Positions 7,909 through 17,240 of a stretch of 64,000 bases of DNA are shown piece by piece. Under the pieces are notes generated by a model. It saw only the letters and a program-made list of their open reading frames with translations, was not told the DNA's origin and did no database searches. Made by a program: the position numbers and the translations under genes. Source of the DNA: Micromonospora cathayae (lineage in GTDB: Bacteria; Actinomycetota; Actinomycetes; Mycobacteriales; Micromonosporaceae); contig NZ_CP118615.1 in the NCBI RefSeq assembly GCF_028993575.1, forward strand, positions 5,113,001 through 5,177,000, in the 5' to 3' direction. Position 1 is the first letter of the stretch, and each line of letters opens with the position of its first letter.

Positions 7909-8688
7909 GTGGACGCGAGCGAGAAAGCCGCCGAACGGGTAATTACTTTCATGCAGGGGAACCTGTCTGAACAATTGACGGTCGATGACATGGCCCGAGC
8001 GGCCCTGTTCAGCAAGTTCCACTTTTCCCGCATTTTCCAGCGAGTCACCGGCATTTCGCCGGGACGTTTCCTCTCCGCCCTTCGCCTGCAGCACGCGAAG
8101 AAACTGTTGACGTCCACCTCGTTGAGCGTGGCGGACGTCAGCCTGCGGGTCGGGTACGCCAGTGTCGGGACGTTCAGCTCCCGCTTCACCAGGAGCGTGG
8201 GCCTGTCCCCGACCACCTACCGGCGGCTGGGCGGTTTCACCCCCTACGTACCGGTCGAGGACAGTCAGGCGGTCGTCAGCCGACCGACCGGGGCGATCCG
8301 GGGAACGGTGGTCGCCGACCCCGACCTGCCGATGGGGCGCATCTTCCTCGGGGTCTTCCCGCAACGGATCCCCGAGGGCCGACCGGTCCAGTGCTGCATT
8401 CTCGACGGTCCGGGAGAATTCGAGCTGGACCCGGTCCCCACCGGGGTATGGCACCTGCTCGCGCACTCGGTGGCCGCGGACTCCGACGCCACCGGCGGCA
8501 GCGAGGTCACCTACGTCAGCAGTTACGGCCCGATTCTGATGCAGCGGGACAACGTCATGCACGTGGAACTACCGCTGAAGCCGATGCGGATCGTCGATCC
8601 GCCGGTGCTGCTGGCCCTGCTCGACGTCCGGCGATCCGCGCTGGAACGGGAGCGGGAGCGCAAATCGGTGGCCGCCGGCCACCGATAG
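7909..8688 (+). CDS. AraC family transcriptional regulator
   Basis: A regulator of about 259 residues in which the paired helix-turn-helix is N-terminal: ARAALFSKFHFSRIFQRVTG and VADVSLRVGYASVGTFSSRF are the two motifs of the AraC/XylS fold. A C-terminal beta-rich domain of about 140 residues follows and may sense a ligand. The start is GTG 7909 (or the adjoining TTG 7906) after a strong AAGGGGGAGG site. It lies at the edge of the enediyne core, and an AraC/XylS-type activator (SgcR2) is known from the C-1027 cluster, so a role as cluster regulator is plausible but inferred. Confidence 0.85.
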   Translation: MDASEKAAERVITFMQGNLSEQLTVDDMARAALFSKFHFSRIFQRVTGISPGRFLSALRLQHAKKLLTSTSLSVADVSLRVGYASVGTFSSRFTRSVGLSPTTYRRLGGFTPYVPVEDSQAVVSRPTGAIRGTVVADPDLPMGRIFLGVFPQRIPEGRPVQCCILDGPGEFELDPVPTGVWHLLAHSVAADSDATGGSEVTYVSSYGPILMQRDNVMHVELPLKPMRIVDPPVLLALLDVRRSALERERERKSVAAGHR

Positions 8689-8715
8689 CCGCACCGCCGA
8701 CCCCGTTCGGGAGGG

Positions 8716-8751
8716 GTCACCATCGGCTGGCCCGCGCCGGCCGATGGTGAC
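8716..8751. terminator. Hairpin terminator 1 between AraC gene and P450 operon
   Basis: A perfect 12-bp stem (8716-8727 with 8740-8751, arm GTCACCATCGGC) with a 12-nt loop, 28 bp after the regulator stop. Confidence 0.65.
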
Positions 8752-8760
8752 AAGGGGTTA

Positions 8761-8807
8761 CCACGGCCCGGTACGCGTGCTCCACGCGGCGTACCGGGCC
8801 GCCGTGG
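8761..8807. terminator. Hairpin terminator 2 between AraC gene and P450 operon
   Basis: Arms 8761-8776 (CCACGGCCCGGTACGC) and 8789-8807 pair over 16 bp with a 3-nt bulge. With the neighbouring hairpin it separates the converging transcripts. The remaining sequence up to 9059 shows no gene. Confidence 0.55.
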
Positions 8808-9059
8808 CACGCCGGGCGGCCATCGGCGGGGCGCGGCCGTGACGGATTGTCGGATGCGCGACCCTCGCCGGTTAACGGTGTTTACGCACGCTGCGCTGAG
8901 CGCGCCGGGGAGGTCTTCGCCGGTCGTACCGGGACACCAGACAACCGTCTCCCGGACGTCGACGCCGGTCAAAGCACCAGCGGACACCCGGGAAACGGCC
9001 ACGGTGGTGGCGGTCCGGGCCCGGCCACCAGCCGGACGGACCACCACCACCGTCCCCCG

Positions 9060-10424
9060 TCAGCGGACCGGCCGCACCCGCATCGGCAGACCGCCCCGCA
9101 CCCGCAGCGACAGCATCGGCTCGGGCACCACCCGGTGCCCCGGCAACCCGGTCAACCGCAGGTCCCGGGAGAGCAGGGCGAGCACGAACGTCGCCTCGAG
9201 CAGGCCCAGGTGGTTGCCCACGCAGAACCTCGGCCCGGCCCCGAACGGCAGGTACGCGTACCGGGGCCGGTCGTTCGGGGCCGCCGGGTCGAACCGGTCG
9301 GGGTCGAAGCGCTCCGGCGCGGGCCAGAACGCCGGGTGCCGGTGCAGGGTGTACGAGCAGATCAGCACGTCCGCGCCGGCCGGCACGTCGTACCCGCCGA
9401 CCCGGTCGGCGCCCTGGGCCTTGCGGGAGAGCATCCACACCGGCGGGTACAACCGCATGGTCTCCTCGATCACCATGTTGGTGTACCGGAGCCGGGGCAG
9501 GTCCTCGTACGTCGGCAGCCGGTCACCGAGCACCTCGACCGCCTCCGCGTGCAGCCGCTGCGCCACCTCGGGGTGCCGGTCGACCAGGTACAACGCCCAG
9601 CCCAGCGTGCTGGCGGTGGTCTCGTGCCCGGCCAGCAGCAGGGTGACCAGCTCGTCGCGCATCCGCTGCCGGCCGGCCCGCGGGTCCGGGTCGTCCCGGG
9701 TCGACTGGATGAGCCGGGACAGGGCGTCGTCGCGCCCGGTCCCCGCCCCGTCCCGGGCGACCCGGTCGGCCACCAGCCGGTCCACGATCTGTTGCAGGTC
9801 CCGCCGGGCCTGCCGGAACCGCAGCTGCTTGGGCAACGGCACCCACATCGGCACCGCGCTCATCGTGGCCAGCTCGAACATCGCCTGGTCCTGCATCGCC
9901 TCGAACGAGCCACCGATGGAGTGGAACTCGCCGAGGTCGGCGTCGAGCAGGGTCCGCCCCAGCACGCCCAGGGTCAGCGCGGTCAGCTCGTGCACCACGT
10001 CCACCGGCCGGTCGGCCGGGGTACGGCGCAGCCGGTCGACGAAACCGGCCGCCTCCTCGGCGACCACCGCCGCCTGGCCGGCGATGCGCCGCGCCTGGAA
10101 CACCGGCTGCATGGTGCGCCGCTGCCGCCGCCACAGCTCGCCCTCGCTGGTCAGCAGCCCGTCACCGAGCGCCCGGCGGGCGTGCACCTGGCCGATGCCC
10201 TTGTGGTAGTTCTGCGCGTTGTCGGCCAGCACGTGCTTGGCGTGGTCGGGATGGTTGAAGAAGTAGAACGGTTTCGGCGGTGGGGCCAGCCGGACCGCGT
10301 CGCCGTAGGTCCGGGCGGCCGACGACATCAGTCCCAGCCGGTCCGCGCCGAACATCCACAGCGTCTTGAGCAGGGCCGGCCCGGTGGGGCCGGGTGGCAC
10401 CCGCCGCGCCTCGGTCAGTGTCAC
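9060..10424 (-). CDS. Cytochrome P450, enediyne-associated (E7-type)
   Basis: A 454-residue P450 with all hallmarks: the oxygen-activation helix AGHETT (residues 265-270), the ExxR motif in EETMRLYPP (320-324), and the haem loop FGAGPRFCVG with Cys401. The substrate-region pattern resembles bacterial CYP families close to CYP4/CYP102 haem domains; no reductase domain is fused. It is the last gene of the enediyne core unit, with a GTG start that overlaps the flavin reductase stop by 4 bp. It probably oxidises the enediyne polyene or core. The match to SgcE7-type P450s is by context and length. Confidence 0.88.
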   Translation of the reverse strand: MTLTEARRVPPGPTGPALLKTLWMFGADRLGLMSSAARTYGDAVRLAPPPKPFYFFNHPDHAKHVLADNAQNYHKGIGQVHARRALGDGLLTSEGELWRRQRRTMQPVFQARRIAGQAAVVAEEAAGFVDRLRRTPADRPVDVVHELTALTLGVLGRTLLDADLGEFHSIGGSFEAMQDQAMFELATMSAVPMWVPLPKQLRFRQARRDLQQIVDRLVADRVARDGAGTGRDDALSRLIQSTRDDPDPRAGRQRMRDELVTLLLAGHETTASTLGWALYLVDRHPEVAQRLHAEAVEVLGDRLPTYEDLPRLRYTNMVIEETMRLYPPVWMLSRKAQGADRVGGYDVPAGADVLICSYTLHRHPAFWPAPERFDPDRFDPAAPNDRPRYAYLPFGAGPRFCVGNHLGLLEATFVLALLSRDLRLTGLPGHRVVPEPMLSLRVRGGLPMRVRPVR

Positions 10425-10957
10425 GTCCGGACCTCGCTTCGTTCGGGGTCGACCTGCCGGAACCGGCCCCGCAGGAACAGCACCGGCTCGTCGTCGTTGT
10501 GCCGCTCGGCGGTCAGCAGCAGGCCGGTGAAGATGGTGTGGTCACCGCCGTCGTACGTCCGCCACAGGTCGCACTCGAAGCGGGCCAGCGCGCCCTGGAT
10601 GAGCGGCACCCCGGTCGCCCGGCCGGGTACCCAGTCGACGGCGTCGAACTGGGCCCGGCCGAGCCCCCGCCAGCGGTTGGCGAAGTGGCGCGCGACCTGC
10701 TCCTGGTCGGCGGCCAGGATCGAGACCCCGAAGCAACCCGCGGACTCCAGGGCGGTGTGCATGATCGCCCGTCGGTCCACACAGACCAGCACCAGTGGCG
10801 GGTCGAGGGACACCGTGGTGAACGAGTTGGCCGTCATCCCGTGGGGTTCCGCACCGCCCACGGTCACCACGGTGACGCCGGTGGCGAAGGCACCGAAGAT
10901 CCGCCGGAGTTGCTGGGGATCGGTCACCTCGCCGTTTGGTTCGTGGTCGCCGTTCAC
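10421..10957 (-). CDS. Flavin reductase, enediyne-associated (E6-type)
   Basis: A 178-residue flavin reductase of the HpaC/NADH:FMN-oxidoreductase-like family. FGAFATGVTVVT near residue 21, GMTANSFTTVSLDPPLVLVC and a C-terminal GLLLTAERHNDDEPVLFLRG are the typical flavin-barrel motifs. Such enzymes supply reduced flavin to a separate monooxygenase; none is encoded immediately beside it. In C-1027-type clusters the homologue SgcE6 partners a halogenase and a hydroxylase. The GTG start has GGGAGG upstream, and the stop overlaps the P450 start by 4 bp, showing coupling. Confidence 0.85.
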   Translation of the reverse strand: MNGDHEPNGEVTDPQQLRRIFGAFATGVTVVTVGGAEPHGMTANSFTTVSLDPPLVLVCVDRRAIMHTALESAGCFGVSILAADQEQVARHFANRWRGLGRAQFDAVDWVPGRATGVPLIQGALARFECDLWRTYDGGDHTIFTGLLLTAERHNDDEPVLFLRGRFRQVDPERSEVRT

Positions 10958-11006
10958 GTTGGTCCTCCCTCGCCCTCCGGGGCCGCACCCGCCGGAGCCG
11001 TCACCG

Positions 11007-11447
11007 CTACGCCCCGACCATGGCCCGGTACGGCCGCAGCGCCCGGATGAGCGGCTCGGGCACCCGGGTCGGCACCGTGCGGGTGTTCGGCCCGCGCATG
11101 CAGGCCACCCGCTGCCGGCCCCGGGCCACCACCGTCTCGCCGCCGCCGGGATCCAACCGGACGTAGTCGAAACTGAACTCGATCTGGGTCTGCGCCAGGT
11201 CCACCAGCCGCATCCGGATCGACAGCTCGTCGAAGGCGGTGATCTCGGCGAAGAACTCGCAGTCGACCTTCAGCGTGAACAGCTTCAGGTCGTTCTGCAG
11301 GTCGGCCAGCACCTCCGGGGCCAGGCCCTTGAGGAACATCTCCCGGCAACGTCCCTGCCAGCGCAGGTAGTTGACGTAGTAGACGTTGCCGACGATGTTG
11401 GTCTCCTCGAAGCCGACGGTGTGCAGGTACTCGTAGTAGTCGGCCAC
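11007..11447 (-). CDS. tebC: Enediyne thioesterase (TEBC/E10), hotdog fold
   Basis: A 146-residue 4-hydroxybenzoyl-CoA thioesterase-like hotdog protein that releases the linear polyene from the enediyne PKS acyl carrier domain. HTVGFEETNIVGNVYYVNYL and WQGRCREMFL are signature stretches of the enediyne TEBC family. As in that family, the aspartate of classical hotdog thioesterases is replaced in the EETNIVGNVYY segment. The GTG start lies 3 bp after the PKS stop, with GGAGGG across the junction, so it is translated together with the synthase. Confidence 0.92.
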   Translation of the reverse strand: MADYYEYLHTVGFEETNIVGNVYYVNYLRWQGRCREMFLKGLAPEVLADLQNDLKLFTLKVDCEFFAEITAFDELSIRMRLVDLAQTQIEFSFDYVRLDPGGGETVVARGRQRVACMRGPNTRTVPTRVPEPLIRALRPYRAMVGA

Positions 11448-11450
11448 GGC

Positions 11451-14400
11451 TCAGCCCTCCTTCCGGGTGGTCAGCACCGCGAACACCACCGGCCCGGAGC
11501 CGCCGCGCAGGCTGGTCGCCAGGGTGGCGATCCGCAGCGCGCCGGAGGCGAACACCACCCAGCCGTCCCGGTCGCCGGGGAGCAGGGTGAGCGGTCCGGC
11601 GGTGGGCCGGCCCGCCTTCTGCAGCGACTCGATGGCCGTCCACACCCGGGTCGCGGCGGTGTCCGCGTCCTCGGTGTACTCCCGCTCGACCAGGCCGGCG
11701 AGCGAGTGGTGGGCGCCGAGCAGCTGCTGCCAGTCGGTCGCCGACCGGGCGGTCACCGACTCGACGTCACAGCCGAGCGGGCCGGTCGCGGCGACGCAGA
11801 GGGTGACCCCCGCGCCGTGCGCGGCGGAGATGCCCCGCTCCCCCTCGACCTGCGGCCCGCCGTCCGGGCGGTACCGCACCTTGACGGGCCCGCCGAGGGC
11901 CCGGCCGGCGGCCACCGAGGTGACCGCGCGCCGCTGCGCGGAGCCGGCCGGCTCGTCCGGGCCGTGCGGTTCGACCACCACCGCCACGTCCGCGCCGACC
12001 AGGTCGTTCAGCGACCGCTCCAGGTACGAGCCGAGCAGCGTCGGCACCCACGGCCCGGCGCCGCCCTTCTTCCGGACGGCCCGCAGGCGCAGCCCCTCCC
12101 ACCGTTCCACCACCTCGCCGGCGGAGTCCCGCACGGCGATGTCGTAGACGTAGGTGTCGCCGTCGCGGCTGCGCTCGGTGGCGCAGTAGCGCAGCTCCCC
12201 CGCCGCGGCGAGCCGGTCGCCGCCGGGGTACACCCGCTCGATGCCCTGCGGCAGCAGGGTCGCGTCCGGGACGCAGACCTGGTTGCCGTGCATCAGGGCG
12301 TCCCGCATGCCCGGGTCGCCGAGCAGCAGCTCCCCGGGGAGGAAGCCGGCGAACCAGTCGTCGGCGGCGACGGCGGCCACGTCCACGTCCACGTGCCGGG
12401 CCGCGGAGCGGTGGTAGCGGCGCAGCCGCTGGAACCGGCGGCCCTGGAACAGGGTGTCGCCGTACAGGTCACGCGGCGGGTCCAGCGGCACCGCCGGCAG
12501 CCCGTCGGCGATCTGGTCCGGCGGGCCGGCCGGAACCGGGGAGTCGGTGAACCGCAGCCGGGCCCGGAAGTGCTCGGCGTCGAATCCGGTCTCCTCGCTG
12601 AAGATGACCAGGTCGACGGTGTCGTCGTCGGTGACCACCCCGGCGATGCGGATGGTCGTGCCACCGCCCGGCGGCACCACGATCGGCCGCAGGAACTCGG
12701 CCTGCTCGATGGTGGGGACGGTGGTCCGGCCGGTGAGCGCGACGGCCACCTGGGTCATCGCCTCCATGCCGAACACGGCCGGGAAGAGCAGGTTGCCGTC
12801 GAGCAGGTGGTCGTCGAGGTACAGGTCGGTGCCGGCGGCGAGCCGCGTCTCGGCGACCAGCTCCACCCCGTGGTACCGCACCAGCGGCTTGTCCACGAAG
12901 CGCAGCAGCGGCAGCTCCGGCACGTCGTACCGGACGGTGTCGATGCCCTGGGTCCGGCCGCTGATCACGATGGTCGACGGCGCGTCCGGGTCGGTGACCA
13001 GCCGCCGCATCAGCGCCACGCCCTGGTCCAGGGTGACCGGGGTGACCCCGTCCCGGGCCAGGCTCTCCACCACGGACAGCCGCTCGCCCATGCCCACACC
13101 GGACCAGACCGACCACTCCAGGCAGAGGCTGCGGCAGCCCGGGTGCTTCCGACCGAACTCGGCGGTCAGGTCGGCCAGCCAGTCGTTGGCGGTGGCGTAG
13201 TGCGCCTCGCCCCGCAGGCCGGCCCGGCCGATGATGCTGCCGAAGGTGACCAGCAGCTTCAGCCGGTCCGGGTCGACCGCGGCCAGCACGGCGCGCAGCC
13301 CGCCGATCTTCGGGGCGAAGGTGCGCCGGAACGCGGCCATGTCCAGCCCGGTCAGGGCGGCCGGCTCGTTGCGCCCGGCCCCGTGCAGGACCGCGGTGAC
13401 CGGGCCGAGTGCCGTGGTGACCTCCTCGACGGCCCGGCGGACCGCGTCGGCGTCGGTGACGTCGGCGCGGGCGTAGTGCACCGCCACCCCGCTGTCGGCC
13501 ATCCGGCGCAGGTTGCGCGCCAGTTCCTCGTCGTCGGCCGGGTCGGAGCGGCCGAGCACGGCCAGCCGTACCCCGGTCTCCTCCGCCACGGCCAGCGCGC
13601 ACTCGGCGGTGATGCCCTTGCCGCCGCCGGTGACCAGCAGCACGTCGTCGCCGCCGAGCGGCTGGTCGGTCCGGGCGGCCCGCACCGGCATCGGTCGCAG
13701 GGTGGGCACCCGGCGGACCCCGTCGGCGTCGTAGTGCACCTCGGTGAACTCGGTCGTCGCGGTGACCTCGGCGACCACCCGGTCGACCGCCTCGGCGGTC
13801 ATCGGCGCGTGCACCACGGTCACCCGGGTGCCGGGCGCCTCCAACCGGAGCGTCTTGGCCAGGCCGGCCGCGCCCCGTCCCGGCTGGAACAGCACGAACC
13901 GGGTACGCGGGCCGGCGCCCAGCGCGGTACGCGCGCCGAGCAGCGCCAGTTCCAGGTGCTCCTCCTGGCAGTCCGCCGGCAGGCAGACCAGCACGCCGGC
14001 ACCGACGCCGCTCTGTTCCAGCCGCTGCCGCAGCCGGCCGGCGAACGGGTGGTCGTCGGGGGCGTACACCTGCCAGCGGCCGTTGCCCTCGTCGCCGGCG
14101 CGGGTGGTCAGGGGTTCCTCGTCGAGGTCGACGGAGAACGCCCGTGACCACGCCGCCGCGCCGGTGACCACCGGGTTGGCGGTGGTCTCGCCGGGGTGCG
14201 CGGTCGCCGCCAGCTCGTCGAGGGCCCGGGCCAGTTCCCGGACGGTCGCGGTGGCGAAGTTGGTCGGGGTGCTCGACGCGGGGATGCCCCGGCGGGAGGC
14301 GGCCTGGTTGACCACCTGACCGACGGTGATCGAGCTGAGGTGCAGGTCGTCGAGGAGCCGGCTGTCGTCGCGCACCATCTCCAGCGGCAGCTCGGCCCGC

Positions 14401-17240
14401 TCGGCGGCGAGCATCCGCAGCATCTCCAGGGTGCTGGTGCCGTCCGCGACCGGTTCCGCCGGGGCGTCCGTCGCGGTGGCCGTCGCGCCCGTGGCGGGCC
14501 GGACGGCCTCCCGGACGTTCACCTCGGGGGCCTGCTCGCAGGGGCTGGCGAAGAAGGTGAACTGCCGGCCGACCTGCAACGGCCGGACCAGCCGACCGTG
14601 GAAGAGCCCGGTGTGCACGTCCGACACCCCGACCGCGTACGCCGCCGCGACCACCCGCAGCAGCCCGGCGAGGGACTCGTCGTCGGTGTCCAGGGCCACC
14701 GCCGGGACCTCGGTCATCGCGCCGGCCAGCCCGCTGAGCACCCGGCCGGGCCCGACCTCGACGAACAGGTCGATGTCCTTGGCGGCCACCGCGACCGCCT
14801 GGGCGAACAGCACTGCGTCGGTGATCTGGCGGTGCAGCAGCGCCGGGACGTCGGTGTCGGCGGGCAGCACCTCGCCGGTGACCGTGGACACCACCGGGCG
14901 GCCGACCTGGCCGAACGTCTCCGTGGCCAGCCGCTCGCCGAACGCCGCCGCGGCCGGGGCGACCAGCGGCGAGTGGAAGGCGTGCGACACCGCGATCCGG
15001 GTCGCGCCGAGACCGGCGTTCTGGGCGGTGGCGCAGAAGTCCTCCACCGCGTCCACCGGCCCGGCTACCACCGTCTGCTGCGGCCCGTTGTAGCCGGCGA
15101 CGACCAGCGGCGTGCCGCTGATCATCCCGGCGACCGTCTCCGGGGAGGCGGCGATGCTGGCCATGGTGCCGGACGCGCTGTGCTCGGCCATGGTCTGACC
15201 GCGCACCCCGGCCACCCGCAGCAGGGTGTCCCGGTCGATGGCGCCGGCCCAGTGCAGCGCGGACAGCTCGCCGAGGCTGTGGCCGACCGCGACGGTGGCC
15301 TCCAGCCCCAGGTTGCTCAGGGCGGCCAGCCCGGCGACCGAGCCGGTGACGATGCGCGGCTGCGCGACGTGGGTGGCGACCATGTCGCCGGAGGTCGGCA
15401 GCGCGGCGCGCTGGTAGACCTCGTCGACCTCGGCGAACCGGCGGCGCAGCGCGCCGCCGCTGGTGCCCCGGCCGGAGCCCTGGCCGGGGAAGAGGAACCC
15501 GACCCGACCCGGCCCGCTGACGTGGTTGAGGAAGCAGCGCCCGTCGGAGGAGAAGAGGCGGGTCTCCCCCGCGTCGAGCGCGTCCGCCACCCGCTGGAGC
15601 TGACGCTCCGCGTCCTCCGGGGAGGACACCACCACGGCGGCCCGGTAGGGCAGGTCGCGCAGCTCGCCGTGCAGCGTCGCGGCCAGGTCCGACAGCTGGG
15701 CGTACGCCACGCTCGGCACGAAGTCGAGCAGGCGCTGGACCCGGTCGCGCAGGTCGGTCGCGGAGAGGGCGTCGAACAGCAGCAGCTCGACGTCCTGCTT
15801 GGACGACGCCAGCGCCCGGGTCCGGCTGTCCAGGGTGGACCGCCGCCGGGGCTTGCGCTTCTCCAGCACCACGTGGGTGTTGATGCCGCCGAAGCCCATC
15901 GCGGTGATGCCGGCGCGCACCGGCACGTCGGTCGGCCACTCCTCGGCCTTGGCCAGCGCCCGCAGCGGCGCGTCGGCCTCGGTGAGCAGTTCGTGCGGGT
16001 CGACGCAGCCGATGGCCGGGGGCAGCACCTCGTGGTGCACGGCCATCGCCGCCTTGATCAGGCCGGCGACGCCGGCCGCCGCCTTGGTGTGGCCGATCAT
16101 GCCCTTGATGGAGCCGACCGCGGCCGGTCGGGCCGTCGCGTCGGCGTCGTTCCGGGCCAGCGACAGCGCCTTCAGCTCGGTGGCGTCGCCGACCGGGGTG
16201 CCGGTGCCGTGCCCCTCGAACAGGCCGACCGTCTCGATGCCGAAACCGGCCCGCTCGTACGCCCGGCGCAGCGCCAGCCGGTAGCCGCTGATCTCGGGCC
16301 GGGTGATGCCGCCCTTGCCGTCGGAGGAGATGCCCCAGCCGGCGATGGTGGCGTAGATCCGGTGCCCGGCCTCGACCGCGTCCCGTTCGCGCATCAGCAC
16401 GATCATGCCGCAGCCCTCGCCGGGCCAGAACCCGTTGGAGTTGCGGTCGTACACCCGCATCTCGGCCCGGGCCAGCGCGCCGGTCTTGGCGAAGCCGACG
16501 ATCTCGAACGGGTCGATGGACAGGTCGACGCCACCGGCGACGGCCACGTCGACGTCCCCGTCCATCAGGGACTTGCAGGCGGTGGCGACGGAGAGCAGCG
16601 ACGAGGAGCAGGCCCCGTCGACGGTGTACCCGCCGCCCTTGAGGTCGAAGTGGTTGCAGATCCGCCCGGCGATGGTGTTCGACAGGCCGCCGGCGAGGGT
16701 GTCCTCGTCGATGGCCGGGAACGGCATCTTGTACCGGGTCTCGAAGTCGGCCAGGAACGCGCTGAGCTGGTCGTCGTTCCAGTCCTGCTCCTTGAGCGCG
16801 GCGGCCACCATCCGCCGCACGTACGGCCAGCGCAGCCGCATCTGGTTGGCCCGGGAGAACTCGCCGGTCAGGCTGTTGCCGACGATGACGCAGGTCCGGT
16901 CCCGGGGCAGGCCCTCGGCCATCGGGAAGCCGGCGTCGGCGAGCGCGGCGGCGGCCACGTCCAGGGCCAGCCAGTGGGTCAGGTCGGTGGAGCGGTAGGT
17001 GCTGCCGGCCACCTTGTAGGCGATCCGGTCGAACTCGTAGCCCTCGATGACGGCGGCGTTGCGGGCGTAGAACCGGTCCGGGGCGGCCGGGTCGGCGTCC
17101 CAGTAGTCCTCCAGCCGCATCCGCACGTCCGGCAGGCGACGGAAGGCCCGCCGCCCGGCCAGCGCGTTCTCCCAGAGTTCCCGGGGGGACACCGCGTCCG
17201 GGTACCGGCACGCCATCCCCACCATCGCGATCCTGGTCAT
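11451..17240 (-). CDS. pksE: Enediyne iterative type I polyketide synthase (PKSE)
   Basis: A 1929-residue synthase with the enediyne order KS-AT-ACP-KR-DH-PPTase. KS: GACSSSL with Cys211, His344 (EGHGTGTPVGD) and His384 (GMIGHTKAAAG). AT-like domain: FPGQGSG and GHSLGE with Ser655. ACP: LLDDLHLSSITVG, with Ser970 the likely phosphopantetheine site. KR: LLVTGGGKGITAE from 1201, then Ser1335, Tyr1348 and Asn1352. DH: DDHLLDGNLLFP with His1478 and an Asp near 1647. C-terminal phosphopantetheinyl transferase: GCDVESV (Asp1825, Glu1827) and WTAIESLQKAG. It would build an octaketide-type polyene on its own ACP, which it primes itself. The ATG follows GGAGG inside the unbU end and overlaps its stop by 4 bp. 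Confidence 0.97.
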   Translation of the reverse strand: MTRIAMVGMACRYPDAVSPRELWENALAGRRAFRRLPDVRMRLEDYWDADPAAPDRFYARNAAVIEGYEFDRIAYKVAGSTYRSTDLTHWLALDVAAAALADAGFPMAEGLPRDRTCVIVGNSLTGEFSRANQMRLRWPYVRRMVAAALKEQDWNDDQLSAFLADFETRYKMPFPAIDEDTLAGGLSNTIAGRICNHFDLKGGGYTVDGACSSSLLSVATACKSLMDGDVDVAVAGGVDLSIDPFEIVGFAKTGALARAEMRVYDRNSNGFWPGEGCGMIVLMRERDAVEAGHRIYATIAGWGISSDGKGGITRPEISGYRLALRRAYERAGFGIETVGLFEGHGTGTPVGDATELKALSLARNDADATARPAAVGSIKGMIGHTKAAAGVAGLIKAAMAVHHEVLPPAIGCVDPHELLTEADAPLRALAKAEEWPTDVPVRAGITAMGFGGINTHVVLEKRKPRRRSTLDSRTRALASSKQDVELLLFDALSATDLRDRVQRLLDFVPSVAYAQLSDLAATLHGELRDLPYRAAVVVSSPEDAERQLQRVADALDAGETRLFSSDGRCFLNHVSGPGRVGFLFPGQGSGRGTSGGALRRRFAEVDEVYQRAALPTSGDMVATHVAQPRIVTGSVAGLAALSNLGLEATVAVGHSLGELSALHWAGAIDRDTLLRVAGVRGQTMAEHSASGTMASIAASPETVAGMISGTPLVVAGYNGPQQTVVAGPVDAVEDFCATAQNAGLGATRIAVSHAFHSPLVAPAAAAFGERLATETFGQVGRPVVSTVTGEVLPADTDVPALLHRQITDAVLFAQAVAVAAKDIDLFVEVGPGRVLSGLAGAMTEVPAVALDTDDESLAGLLRVVAAAYAVGVSDVHTGLFHGRLVRPLQVGRQFTFFASPCEQAPEVNVREAVRPATGATATATDAPAEPVADGTSTLEMLRMLAAERAELPLEMVRDDSRLLDDLHLSSITVGQVVNQAASRRGIPASSTPTNFATATVRELARALDELAATAHPGETTANPVVTGAAAWSRAFSVDLDEEPLTTRAGDEGNGRWQVYAPDDHPFAGRLRQRLEQSGVGAGVLVCLPADCQEEHLELALLGARTALGAGPRTRFVLFQPGRGAAGLAKTLRLEAPGTRVTVVHAPMTAEAVDRVVAEVTATTEFTEVHYDADGVRRVPTLRPMPVRAARTDQPLGGDDVLLVTGGGKGITAECALAVAEETGVRLAVLGRSDPADDEELARNLRRMADSGVAVHYARADVTDADAVRRAVEEVTTALGPVTAVLHGAGRNEPAALTGLDMAAFRRTFAPKIGGLRAVLAAVDPDRLKLLVTFGSIIGRAGLRGEAHYATANDWLADLTAEFGRKHPGCRSLCLEWSVWSGVGMGERLSVVESLARDGVTPVTLDQGVALMRRLVTDPDAPSTIVISGRTQGIDTVRYDVPELPLLRFVDKPLVRYHGVELVAETRLAAGTDLYLDDHLLDGNLLFPAVFGMEAMTQVAVALTGRTTVPTIEQAEFLRPIVVPPGGGTTIRIAGVVTDDDTVDLVIFSEETGFDAEHFRARLRFTDSPVPAGPPDQIADGLPAVPLDPPRDLYGDTLFQGRRFQRLRRYHRSAARHVDVDVAAVAADDWFAGFLPGELLLGDPGMRDALMHGNQVCVPDATLLPQGIERVYPGGDRLAAAGELRYCATERSRDGDTYVYDIAVRDSAGEVVERWEGLRLRAVRKKGGAGPWVPTLLGSYLERSLNDLVGADVAVVVEPHGPDEPAGSAQRRAVTSVAAGRALGGPVKVRYRPDGGPQVEGERGISAAHGAGVTLCVAATGPLGCDVESVTARSATDWQQLLGAHHSLAGLVEREYTEDADTAATRVWTAIESLQKAGRPTAGPLTLLPGDRDGWVVFASGALRIATLATSLRGGSGPVVFAVLTTRKEG

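Noticed and set aside
8716..8807. CRISPR or tandem repeat array
   Set aside because: The two repeated elements are different hairpins placed as terminators; no spaced direct repeats are present here or elsewhere in the window.
8847..14147. A 1766-codon open frame on the plus strand across the P450-PKS region
   Set aside because: It is the antisense shadow of the P450, reductase, thioesterase and PKS genes. High third-position G+C keeps the opposite frames open; the protein is low complexity and matches nothing.
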